Positions 1 to 7,397 of a stretch of 11,362 nt of DNA are shown here, piece after piece. Origin of the DNA: a bacterium (GTDB lineage: Bacteria > Desulfobacterota > DSWW01); the NCBI GenBank assembly GCA_030609865.1, contig JAUWSZ010000028.1:1-11362 (forward strand), written 5' to 3'. The notes under the pieces were generated by a model that had not been told where the DNA came from, ran no database searches, and saw only the letters and a list, made by a program, of their open reading frames with translations. Position numbers and translations under genes: made by a program. Positions within the stretch are counted from its first letter, which is position 1. The number at the start of each line of letters is the position of its first letter.

Positions 1-1233
1 GGCGCCCTGGGCATGTTCGTCTTTTTGGACGGGTTCTTTACCTGCCTTGCCGGATCGAAGCGAGGTTTTGCACCGATAACGGAATTGTTCGGACAAAAGC
101 TGAGCATACGATCCGCCTACCGGCCTGTGACGGGATCCGGTCAGTGCGTGGATGTGGTGCTGCAGGTTGAAGATCGCGCCAGAGAGGATGTCTCGCGGAA
201 CATCAGGGCACTGGGATCGTCTCTGACTACCGTTGACGGGGGGAAGTACATCAAAGCGCACCTGCACACCCGTGACCAGGTGCACCTGAGAAGAAGCCTT
301 GAGAGACTTGGTTCGGTAAAGCGATGGTCTTCCGACGACTTGCAAGAGCAAAGCCGCAGCTTTCTCCGACGCGCGAGAGACCAGGCCTTGCAAATCGTCA
401 CAGACGCGGCCGGTTCCGTGACTCGCGAAACCGCAGCCGAGATGGGGATAACCCTCCTGGACAGCTACGTCAACATGGGTTCGATAGCCATCCCGGAGAG
501 CTGCCTCGCCCCGGAAGAGCTGTACAGGGCCATGCGCGACGGCGTCCGGGTGACCACGTCCCAGGCCTCGGTTTTCGAACGGCACCAGCTCTACGAGAAA
601 ATACTGAGCCTCTGTCCGCGGGCACTCTATCTCTGCGTGGGATCTGTCTTTACCGGGAACTACGAGATCGTTTCCGCGTGGAAGGAATCCCACGATCCGG
701 AGAACCGCTTAACGGTCATCGATACGGGCCTGGCTTCCGGGAAACTCGGACTGGCGGCTATTGTATCGGCTCGTCATTCCATAACGGCTGCCAACGCCGA
801 AGGGGTCCGGGGTTTTGCCGAGAAGGCCGTCGCATCCTGCAGGGAATACCTCTTTCTCGAGAAGCTGCAGTACCTGGCTGCCGGTGGCCGGATGTCGAAG
901 GCGAGCTCGATGGTCGGGGATCTCCTTCACATGAGGCCCGTGATTACACCCACACCCGAAGGGGCAAAGAAGGTCGCCGTGCTTCGGAGCCGGGAGGCCC
1001 AACTTCGCTTCCTGCTGGAGGAGGTGGAAAAAGCCGATTCCGAGGGTCTCCTGTCCGATTTTCTTCTGCAGTACACGGACAATCGCACCTTCCTGGAGGA
1101 AACCGTCCTCAAGGAATTGAGGAAGAGGGCGCCGACCGCGGAGTTCGTACTTCAACCTATCTCGAACACGTCCGGTGCTCACATGGGTCCCGGCACCTGG
1201 GGCGTGGCTTTTCTGCCGAGGATCGAATCGTAG
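1..1233 (+). CDS. DhaL (DAK2)-DegV fusion protein, fatty acid kinase FakA-FakB-like, 5' end missing
   Basis: The frame is open to the left edge (four codons precede the first ATG at 13), so the gene begins outside the window. Numbering residues from that ATG: the first ~10 (LGMFVFLDGFF) look like the closing segment of a DhaL/DAK2 kinase domain, comparable to the GLVYLLEGF stretch of YloV/FakA. Residues ~35-115 resemble the FakA C-terminal region, with KAHLHTRD matching the usual VKVHVHT motif. Residues ~127-403 are a DegV domain: VTDAAGSVT (129-137), the fatty-acid-binding TSQAS (182-186), VIDTGLASGKLGL (235-247), and LEKLQYLAAGGRMSKAS (282-298). In Firmicutes FakA phosphorylates a fatty acid held by the DegV protein FakB; here both would be one chain. 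The acyltransferase gene follows after 14 bp, consistent with an operon and a role in acyl activation. The lipid substrate is unknown, and the kinase active site lies outside the window. Confidence 0.88.
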   Translation, partial: GALGMFVFLDGFFTCLAGSKRGFAPITELFGQKLSIRSAYRPVTGSGQCVDVVLQVEDRAREDVSRNIRALGSSLTTVDGGKYIKAHLHTRDQVHLRRSLERLGSVKRWSSDDLQEQSRSFLRRARDQALQIVTDAAGSVTRETAAEMGITLLDSYVNMGSIAIPESCLAPEELYRAMRDGVRVTTSQASVFERHQLYEKILSLCPRALYLCVGSVFTGNYEIVSAWKESHDPENRLTVIDTGLASGKLGLAAIVSARHSITAANAEGVRGFAEKAVASCREYLFLEKLQYLAAGGRMSKASSMVGDLLHMRPVITPTPEGAKKVAVLRSREAQLRFLLEEVEKADSEGLLSDFLLQYTDNRTFLEETVLKELRKRAPTAEFVLQPISNTSGAHMGPGTWGVAFLPRIES

Positions 1234-1247
1234 TTGTTCGAGGTGCC

Positions 1248-2045
1248 ATGTTGGACATGATCGTTCGGGCTGCGAAGGGCGCTTATCTGTTTCTCCTCTT
1301 CTGTCTTTGGATGGTGGCCATCCTGGTGGGTGTGCCCCTTGCTTTTTTGGACCGCTTGCTGGACAGCATACGGGGAGTACGGCCCGCACGTTTTCAGGCT
1401 GTTTTTCGCTTCTATCTGGGCATCTTCATCGTCCTCCTGCGAACGGGCGGCCTGATGCGTGGGTTGCCGTCCAAAGGGCAAGTGCACGAAGGACCCTGTG
1501 TGGTGGTCGCAAATCACCCGGGGCTCTTCGATGTTCTCTTCCTGATCCGAGCGATTCCCCACATGTCGATACTCGTGGCGAGAAAGCTGGTCAGACGACT
1601 CCCCTTGTCCCCCATATTCCGGCAATGCGGCTATGTCGTTTCGCCCGACCTGGGCAAGGGAAGTCCCCTGGAGACGATCGACGAGGCGGTCAAGGAACTC
1701 GAGAGGGGCTACAGATTCCTCCTCTTCCCTGAGGGCACGCGATCGCCCATTGGAGATCTGTTGCCCTTCAAGCCAGGGGCCTTCAAGATCGCCCAGATTG
1801 CCGGCGTACCCATTCAGCCGGTGTTGATCGTAAACGATCCGCCCTTTCTGCCCCATGAGGGAAAGTGGTATTTGCCCAACAGGGGAAGGAGAGATATTCA
1901 ACTGGTGTTCTGGGACCCCATCGCTCCGCCGGCCAAGGGAGAAGAGAGGTGTGAAGCGCGGAAACTGACGGAGAGTTACCGTCGGGCCCTGAATCTGCCG
2001 CTAAGGGCTCGCGCAAGAATAACTTCACAGGAAAAGGGCCAATGA
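1248..2045 (+). CDS. PlsC-family lysophospholipid/1-acylglycerol-3-phosphate acyltransferase
   Basis: The predicted protein has 265 residues and belongs to the PlsC/LPLAT family. It shows the catalytic HX4D motif in NHPGLFD (H90, D95) and the glycerophosphate-binding FPEGTRS (160-166). A hydrophobic segment at ~12-34 should anchor it in the inner membrane, with a second weak one at ~52-66. The start at 1248 is chosen because GAGG (1240-1243) lies four bases upstream and because the open frame further left runs out of frame through the DegV gene. An ATG at 1257 is the alternative. The protein probably transfers an acyl chain from ACP or CoA to a lysolipid or to a cluster-specific acceptor; the substrate cannot be read from sequence. 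The last 13 residues (253-265, R-rich) are encoded by the left end of an inverted-repeat element, so the native C-terminus has been replaced. Confidence 0.9.
   Translation: MLDMIVRAAKGAYLFLLFCLWMVAILVGVPLAFLDRLLDSIRGVRPARFQAVFRFYLGIFIVLLRTGGLMRGLPSKGQVHEGPCVVVANHPGLFDVLFLIRAIPHMSILVARKLVRRLPLSPIFRQCGYVVSPDLGKGSPLETIDEAVKELERGYRFLLFPEGTRSPIGDLLPFKPGAFKIAQIAGVPIQPVLIVNDPPFLPHEGKWYLPNRGRRDIQLVFWDPIAPPAKGEERCEARKLTESYRRALNLPLRARARITSQEKGQ
2004..2029 (+). repeat. left terminal inverted repeat
   Basis: This is the inverted partner of 2192-2217, with 24 of 26 complementary positions. It lies inside the acyltransferase reading frame, where it encodes the tail beginning RARARITS. Confidence 0.85.
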
Positions 2046-2216
2046 TGTCATTTTGGAGGTGGTTTTTCGCGCCCAGATTTGGGTCAGATTCGGCCGCGAC
2101 GATTGAGCAAGACCGCAGGCATAGCACAGCTATGTCGAGGATCTTGCGATTGAGGAGGGGTTGAAGATGGCCCGAAGATGGGATGCGAAAATGGGAAGTT
2201 ATTTTTGCGCGAGCCC
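2005..2216. mobile_element. MITE-like non-autonomous element with 26-bp terminal inverted repeats and TAA flanks
   Basis: A 212-bp segment begins GGGCTCGCGCAA and ends with the complement. Positions 2004-2029 pair with 2192-2217 at 24 of 26 positions (mismatches at 2017/2204 and 2027/2194). The trinucleotide TAA occurs immediately outside each end (2002-2004 and 2217-2219), as expected for a short target duplication, although TA or no duplication cannot be excluded. The interior encodes no transposase, so the unit would depend on an enzyme elsewhere. It contains a stem-loop and a repeated octamer. It supplies the last 13 codons and stop of the acyltransferase gene and most of the leader of the ketosynthase gene. 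No IS family is assigned. Confidence 0.72.
2107..2147. repeat. stem-loop and repeated octamer inside the element
   Basis: CATAGC (2120-2125) pairs with GCTATG (2129-2134) across a three-base ACA loop. Outside it GCAAGA (2107-2112) pairs with TCTTGC (2142-2147), with a 7x7 internal loop between the two stems. The octamer CGATTGAG flanks the structure as a direct repeat (2100-2107 and 2147-2154). There is no T-run after the stem, so it does not look like an intrinsic terminator. Its role is unknown; it may be part of the mobile unit's folding. Confidence 0.55.
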
Positions 2217-2217
2217 T
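2192..2217 (-). repeat. right terminal inverted repeat
   Basis: This is the inverted partner of 2004-2029. It ends 19 bp before the preferred ketosynthase start codon. If the upstream ATG at 2183 were used instead, this arm would be translated as part of an N-terminal extension (WEVIFARAL), which looks unlike any ketosynthase N-terminus. Confidence 0.85.
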
Positions 2218-2236
2218 AAATAGGGATCTGATCGAG

Positions 2237-3469
2237 ATGGAGAACAGGCGAAGAGTCGTGGTGACGGGCATGGGTCTCCGGTCGCCCATCGGCAACACCT
2301 TGGACGCATTCGTGGAATCGATGCAAAGGGGGACCTCCGGCGTGCGGCAGATGCCGGAATGGGACAGGATCGCGAGCCTCCGCACCAAGCTTGCCGGGGT
2401 CTGCACGGACGTGGACGGGAAATCCATCCCGCGCAAGTACCGTCGCACCATGGGCCGCGTGGCGATCCTGGCGGCCCTGGGCATGCAGGACGCGGTGGCG
2501 GACGCAAACCTCGACGAGGAGATCGTGGCCGGCGACCGATGTGGGGTTTCATTTGGCTCCACTTCGGGAAGCTCCACGACCCAGGAGAAGTACCTGAAAG
2601 GGATCTGGGACAAGTCTTCGGTTCGTGGTGTAGCCTCGTCACCCTATCTGCAGTTTATGAGCCACACCTGCGCAGCCAACCTCTCTACCCTGTTCCACAC
2701 CCGTGGCCCACTCGCGGCATCGTGCACTGCCTGTGTTGCGGGGTCGCAAGGCGTTGGTTCCGGGGTTGAGCAGATCCGGCTCGGCAACGCAGAGGTCATG
2801 CTCTGCGGTGGCGCCGAGGAGATGCACTACATGGTTGCCGTGGTCTTCGATGTGATGCGCGCTGCCAGTAGTCGTTACAATGCCGCCCCGGAGGAAACGC
2901 CGCGGCCCTTCGACGAAGAGCGAGACGGCCTGGTTGTGGGAGAGGGAGCCGGATGTCTGGTGCTCGAGGAATGGGAACACGCCCGGCGACGGGGTGCGAG
3001 GATCTACGCCGAGATCCTCGGATACGGCACGAACACAGACGGACAGCAGATGACGACCCCTGATCCGGACAGCATGGCAGCTGTGCTGGTGCGGGCCCTC
3101 GAGGATGCACGGCTGTCTTCCGACAAGATCGAATACGTGAATGCCCACGCCACGGCCACCGTGGTCGGGGACTTGGCGGAGTCGATCGCCCTCCATCGAG
3201 TTCTCGGAGACCAGGTTCCGGTGAGCGGCCTGAAGGGTTACATGGGGCACACGCTGGGTGCCAGTGGCGCCATCGAATCCATCGCTACGATCCTGATGAT
3301 GAAGGAGCGTTTCATTGCACCTACGCGGAACCTGGTGAAGCCGGACCCGAAATGTGCATCCTTGAACCATGTGGTGCACGATCCACGGGAGTGTGCTGTT
3401 TCGGTCGGGATGAACAACAACTTCGCCTTCGGTGGTGTGAACACGTCCCTCATCTTCGGAACCGTGTGA
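2237..3469 (+). CDS. FabF-type beta-ketoacyl-ACP synthase (APE-cluster KS-like)
   Basis: The 410-residue protein has the usual KAS I/II length and all catalytic features: nucleophile C166 in ASCTAC, H304 in NAHATAT, K333 and H338 in LKGYMGHTLGASGAIE, and the C-terminal FAFGGVN loop (397-403). It should catalyse decarboxylative Claisen condensation of malonyl-ACP with an ACP-bound chain. The first histidine motif reads NAHATAT instead of the common NAHGTST, which marks a divergent, probably pathway-specific subgroup. The start at 2237 gives MENRRRVVVTGMG, the standard KS N-terminus, with AGGGA at 2222-2226. An in-frame ATG at 2183 would add 18 residues encoded largely by the inverted-repeat element, so it is rejected. 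The GT2 gene follows after 40 bp. The KS may act alone or with the dead KS half encoded at 9129-11291. Confidence 0.93.
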   Translation: MENRRRVVVTGMGLRSPIGNTLDAFVESMQRGTSGVRQMPEWDRIASLRTKLAGVCTDVDGKSIPRKYRRTMGRVAILAALGMQDAVADANLDEEIVAGDRCGVSFGSTSGSSTTQEKYLKGIWDKSSVRGVASSPYLQFMSHTCAANLSTLFHTRGPLAASCTACVAGSQGVGSGVEQIRLGNAEVMLCGGAEEMHYMVAVVFDVMRAASSRYNAAPEETPRPFDEERDGLVVGEGAGCLVLEEWEHARRRGARIYAEILGYGTNTDGQQMTTPDPDSMAAVLVRALEDARLSSDKIEYVNAHATATVVGDLAESIALHRVLGDQVPVSGLKGYMGHTLGASGAIESIATILMMKERFIAPTRNLVKPDPKCASLNHVVHDPRECAVSVGMNNNFAFGGVNTSLIFGTV

Positions 3470-3509
3470 ATGGGCTCCGGCGTGCTTCGAACCCTCCTTT
3501 TCCAGGAAC

Positions 3510-4325
3510 ATGATGCAAGATCGTACGCAGGGACACGAGCCTTCGGGGAATGATGGAGCCGGGTCCTCGGACGAGGCCACGGGGACGGCACGTTTTGCTT
3601 TCGTCATCCCTGCGTACAACCACGGGGGCACGGTTCGCACGGTGGTCACAAAGGCCATGGGCCTTGGCTACCCCGTGTTTGTCGTCAACGATGGGTCGGA
3701 CGACTCCACCGAGGCCGAATTGGGGTCCATTACGGGTATCCGGGTGCTCCATCACCGTGAGAATTTGGGTAAGGGAGCTGCACTCCTCACGGGCTTCAAG
3801 GCGGCAGCCGAGGTGGCCGACTATGCCATCACGGTGGATGCGGACGGTCAGCACGAACCGGGTGATGCGACGATGCTGGTCCGTGCCGCAAGAGGGGTGG
3901 AGCGTGTACTCGTCCTGGGTTGTCGGCAGGGTATGGAGGATGTTTCCATTCCGTGGACCAGCCGTTTTGGGAGAAAGTTCAGTAATTTCTGGGTCTGGGT
4001 GTCAGGGGGCCCGAAGGTGTCCGACTCCCAGAGCGGGTATCGAATCTACCCGCTTCCGGAAACGCTCGAACTCGAGCCGAGGAGGCGGCGATTCGACTTC
4101 GAGGTGGAGATCCTCGTTCTGGCCAAACGGAAGAACCTGCCCGTACGCCAGGTCCCGATCGGGGTGAACTACACGCCCGAAGGGAAGCGCGTCTCCCACT
4201 TCAGACCCTTTGTGGACTTCTGCAGGAACTCTGTAACGTTCACCCGCTTGATCGTGGAACGAATACTGCTTTTCCTGACAACTCCTGTGAGACGAAGAAC
4301 TCGGGAAGATCGCTTTGGAGAGTAG
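3510..4325 (+). CDS. GT2-family glycosyltransferase (polyprenyl-phosphate/DPM1-like)
   Basis: The 271-residue product is a GT-A fold family 2 transferase. Its ~25 N-terminal residues are low-complexity, followed by FVIPAYNHGG (31-40), VVNDGSDDST (58-67), RENLGKGAALLTGF (83-96), the metal-binding DAD at 110-112 in ITVDADGQH, and SDSQSGYRIYP (171-181). There is no C-terminal multi-pass membrane domain, so the enzyme is probably cytoplasmic or peripheral, with a basic C-terminal tail. It should move a sugar from a nucleotide-sugar donor to a lipid or cluster product. In aryl polyene clusters a GT2 domain is often fused to an LpxL-like acyltransferase; here the LpxL-like gene is separate at 7398. 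The start may be 3510 or the adjacent ATG at 3513, which is better spaced from AGGA at 3504-3507. The 3' end overlaps the exporter gene by 11 bp. Confidence 0.88.
   Translation: MMQDRTQGHEPSGNDGAGSSDEATGTARFAFVIPAYNHGGTVRTVVTKAMGLGYPVFVVNDGSDDSTEAELGSITGIRVLHHRENLGKGAALLTGFKAAAEVADYAITVDADGQHEPGDATMLVRAARGVERVLVLGCRQGMEDVSIPWTSRFGRKFSNFWVWVSGGPKVSDSQSGYRIYPLPETLELEPRRRRFDFEVEILVLAKRKNLPVRQVPIGVNYTPEGKRVSHFRPFVDFCRNSVTFTRLIVERILLFLTTPVRRRTREDRFGE
4303..4308 (+). promoter_or_regulatory. ribosome binding site supporting a TTG start
   Basis: GGGAAG lies six bases before the TTG at 4315. The exporter frame is closed upstream by TGA at 4288, with no ATG or GTG between, and the first in-frame ATG encodes residue 103, inside the periplasmic domain. 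TTG is therefore the only start that keeps the first membrane helix whole. Confidence 0.65.
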
Positions 4326-7300
4326 GCGCCGCCAAATCCTTCTGGGCCTTGCAATATGCGCTTTGATCGTAGGCGCATTTCTCATCGGTTTGCACCGACT
4401 CCGAATCGACAGCAATATTCTCCACGCCCTCCCGCAGAAGGACGAGGTGACCCGGCAGGCAACCGGCATCCTCCAGGTTCACCCTGCCCTGGATCGCGTG
4501 GTCATCGATCTCTCCCTTGAAGACGGAGGGTCTGACAAGGACGTGCTCGTCCGAGCTGCGGGAATCGTCACGAAAGGGCTCGACGAGAGCGGGCTCTTCA
4601 GTAGGATCGGGTTCGGGCGGATGGTAGAGGCGATGCCCCAGGTGGTAGGGGCCGTCACAGAGACGCTCCCGGCCCAGTTCAGCAAGGACGAGTTGGAGAG
4701 CATGCAGCAGACCCGCTTCTCGTCCGAAGGGGTCCATGCCCTGGTTGCCGATGCTTTGTCGCAGCTCGCGGGGTTGGAGGGGATCGGCCAGGCGGACATG
4801 CTCGTGAAGGATCCGCTCGGTCTTCGGTATGCCGTCCTCGAACGATTCGGGCAAGCTGCACTCGGTCAGGGCGCACAGGTGTACAGAAATCATCTCTTTT
4901 CGCGGGATGGGAAGCACCTGCTGATCCTGGCCGAGCCGGCCCACGCAGCCCTGGACACGGCCTTTTCGCGAGAGGTGACAGCCGTTCTGGAAGGAGTGAC
5001 GGGCACCCTGGAAACCGAATTCGGAGGATCCGTTTCGTTGCGTGTCGCAGGATCGTTCCGTTCGGCCCTGGACAACGAGTTGATCGTGCGGCGCGACGCC
5101 ACCCTGGCCGCTGTCCTGACGAGCATAGGGATCGCCCTCCTCTTGCTGGTTGGTTTCAGGAGACCGTGGGTGGGGCTTCTGGCCTTTGTCCCGGCCGCGG
5201 CCGGGGGCATGCTCGCCGTGTTCACCTATTCCCTGTTGGAGAGGGAGATATCCTCCCTGGCACTGGGGTTTGGCGGGCTCCTCCTGGCGATCTCCGTGGA
5301 TCACAGCATCGCTTATCTCCTCTGCCTCGACCGGCCCCACACTACCAGGGCGCGTGAGGCTTCCCGGGACGTTTGGTCAGTGGGTCTCTTCGCTGTCCTG
5401 ACAACGGTTGGGGCCTTCTCCCTCTTGTGGCTGGTCGGTTTCCCCCTGCTGAAGCAGGTCGGGCTCTTCGCCGCACTGGGCATCGGCTTCTCTTTTCTCT
5501 TCGTCCACACGGTCCTTCCGCTCCTGATACCCGGCTTGAAAGGCGCTGAGCGTTATCCCCTGCGGGACGTTCAAGGTCTCCTTCGCAAGATCACGGAGAA
5601 CCGGGGTTGGGCCGTGGCGGGTGTGGCCGTCTCGTTGTGTCTGATCGCGGTCCCCCTCGCCAGGCCACGATTCGCGGTGGATCTGCAGTCCATGAACGCA
5701 GTGTCGTCCGAAACGCTGGAGGCCGAGAAGGTCATCCAAGACGTGTGGGGAGACGTCACGAAATACATCTACGTTCTCCTCCAGGCGGAAAGCATCGAGG
5801 CTCTCCAGGCCAAGAGCGACGGCTTGGCGGCACTCGTTGAAGACGATCTGCGTTCGGGCCGGCTCCGATCCGGATTCGTGCCCTCCATGGTTTTTCCCGG
5901 ACCCAAACGTGCCGGAGAGAACCTCGAGGCGTGGAGGGAGTTCTGGACCCCCCAGAGACGGGCGGGGATCGTCCAGGCGCTTCGACAGCATGGGGTCGAG
6001 CAGGGATTCGTGCGGGATGCCTTCGATCCCTTTCTTCGTCAGCTTGAAGACCCACAGGTCGGGGCTCCGGGTATTCCGGAGGAGCTCTTCGGGTTCCTGG
6101 GTATTTCGAAGAGGCGGGGTGGAGACGGGTACGTGCTCCTGGTCACCGCCGTTCCAGGCAGTACATACGATGCCGAGCTGTTCCGAGAACGGATCCATCG
6201 GATAGGGGCCACATTCTTCGATCCTTTGTACTTCGCAGACCACCTCTCCGACGTCCTGGGAAAAGCCTTCCTCCGGATGCTTCTCATCGTCGTCGTGGGC
6301 GTGACCGTGGTACTCGTCTTTCTCTTCTTGGAGTGGCGGCTCGTGTTCCTCACCCTCACCCCGCTCCTGTTCTCGCTCGTCTATACGCTCGCAACCTTGA
6401 ATCTGATGGGACGTCCCCTGGACATTTCCTGCCTGATGCTGAGCATCGTGGTCTTCGGGTTGGGAGTCGACTATGGGATCTTTTTCGTCCGTTCCCAGCA
6501 GCGGTTCATCCAGGAGGACCCGTTGGCCATGGCCCCCTTCCGGACGGCTGTGGTGCTTGCGGCCGGGTCGACCATGGTGGGTATGCTCGTGCTGGCCTTC
6601 TCCCGGCATCCCGTCCTGAGCTCGGCGGGGACGATCTCCTTCCTGGGTATCGGGTATTGTCTGATCGGCGCCTTTTGCGTCTTGCCCCCTGCCCTGTCGC
6701 GGTTGTTCCGTGTTCGGCCGGTCCTTTCAAAAGATGTAGCAATCGGCTCCGCGGAGCACCATCGATTGGCACGGAAACACTACGCCCTGTTGGAACCCCA
6801 TCCCCGGCTCTTTGCCCGTTTTAAGATGAAGCTGGATCCCATGTTTCCCCGCCTGGCGGAATTCGTGCCTTCTCAGGGGACGTTGCTGGATGTGGGCTGC
6901 GGTTACGCCGTGCCGGCGGTTTGGCTCCTCGTGATCCACCCGGGTCTACGCATCGTGGGGATGGAGCCGGACCCTGAACGGGTGCGGGTGGCCAGGCGTG
7001 TTCTTGGGAACCGCGGTCAGGTCCTTGTGGGAAGGGCCGAAGAGCTGTCCCCGGAGACCGGGCCGGTGGAGGGTGCGCTCTTTCTGGACGTGGCACACCA
7101 TCTGGGGGATGAAGAGCTGAAAAGGGTTCTGCAGACGGTGCGTGATATGCTTCCGGAACACGGCCGTTTGACCACGAGGGCGACGGTGGTAACATCTGGG
7201 GGGAACCCGTGGGGGCGTAGGATCGAGAGGCTGCGCCTCTGGTTTTCCGGGAAGACGCCGGTGTTCCGAACCGTGGAGCAGATGGCCTCCATCGTTTCAG

Positions 7301-7380
7301 CGGCCGGCTTCAAGATCGAGGTCATCGAACCCACCGCCCCCGGGCGGGAGGAGACGTGGTTCATCGGTCTACGCGAATGA
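4315..7380 (+). CDS. MMPL/RND-family exporter fused to a class I SAM-dependent methyltransferase
   Basis: This 1021-residue protein has two parts. Residues ~1-800 follow the MMPL/RND plan: one helix at ~8-26, a periplasmic domain at ~30-255, helices at ~262-405, a further helix at ~431-449, a second periplasmic domain at ~452-645, and helices at ~652-797. Each helical bundle carries a buried acidic residue in the usual place (D329 in SVDHSIAYLL and D719 in GVDYGIFFV). These are the likely proton-relay residues and argue for a proton-driven transporter. After a linker, residues ~815-1021 form a Rossmann methyltransferase: motif I LLDVGCGYAVP (857-867), E884 at the end of strand 2 for SAM ribose, and LFLDVAHHL (922-930). 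Aryl polyene loci usually encode an MMPL exporter, and methyltransferases are common there as separate proteins; here they are joined. The methyltransferase should face the cytoplasm. The gene overlaps the GT2 gene by 11 bp, suggesting coupled translation. Confidence 0.9.
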   Translation: MESRRRQILLGLAICALIVGAFLIGLHRLRIDSNILHALPQKDEVTRQATGILQVHPALDRVVIDLSLEDGGSDKDVLVRAAGIVTKGLDESGLFSRIGFGRMVEAMPQVVGAVTETLPAQFSKDELESMQQTRFSSEGVHALVADALSQLAGLEGIGQADMLVKDPLGLRYAVLERFGQAALGQGAQVYRNHLFSRDGKHLLILAEPAHAALDTAFSREVTAVLEGVTGTLETEFGGSVSLRVAGSFRSALDNELIVRRDATLAAVLTSIGIALLLLVGFRRPWVGLLAFVPAAAGGMLAVFTYSLLEREISSLALGFGGLLLAISVDHSIAYLLCLDRPHTTRAREASRDVWSVGLFAVLTTVGAFSLLWLVGFPLLKQVGLFAALGIGFSFLFVHTVLPLLIPGLKGAERYPLRDVQGLLRKITENRGWAVAGVAVSLCLIAVPLARPRFAVDLQSMNAVSSETLEAEKVIQDVWGDVTKYIYVLLQAESIEALQAKSDGLAALVEDDLRSGRLRSGFVPSMVFPGPKRAGENLEAWREFWTPQRRAGIVQALRQHGVEQGFVRDAFDPFLRQLEDPQVGAPGIPEELFGFLGISKRRGGDGYVLLVTAVPGSTYDAELFRERIHRIGATFFDPLYFADHLSDVLGKAFLRMLLIVVVGVTVVLVFLFLEWRLVFLTLTPLLFSLVYTLATLNLMGRPLDISCLMLSIVVFGLGVDYGIFFVRSQQRFIQEDPLAMAPFRTAVVLAAGSTMVGMLVLAFSRHPVLSSAGTISFLGIGYCLIGAFCVLPPALSRLFRVRPVLSKDVAIGSAEHHRLARKHYALLEPHPRLFARFKMKLDPMFPRLAEFVPSQGTLLDVGCGYAVPAVWLLVIHPGLRIVGMEPDPERVRVARRVLGNRGQVLVGRAEELSPETGPVEGALFLDVAHHLGDEELKRVLQTVRDMLPEHGRLTTRATVVTSGGNPWGRRIERLRLWFSGKTPVFRTVEQMASIVSAAGFKIEVIEPTAPGREETWFIGLRE

Positions 7381-7397
7381 TGTGAGGGGCAAGAACC

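Noticed and set aside
324..1247. Upstream extension of the acyltransferase frame, open from 324
   Set aside because: It overlaps the DegV gene out of frame, encodes R/G/P-rich shadow sequence, and the family-like protein with a ribosome binding site starts at 1248.
2042..2164. 40-codon frame inside the inverted-repeat element (MMSFWRWFF...)
   Set aside because: It overlaps the acyltransferase stop, lacks a convincing ribosome binding site and spans the internal hairpin. It is too short and unlike a transposase to call a gene.
2183..2236. Earlier ATG for the ketosynthase
   Set aside because: It would add residues encoded by the inverted-repeat arm, with a weak ribosome binding site. The KS fold begins at 2237.
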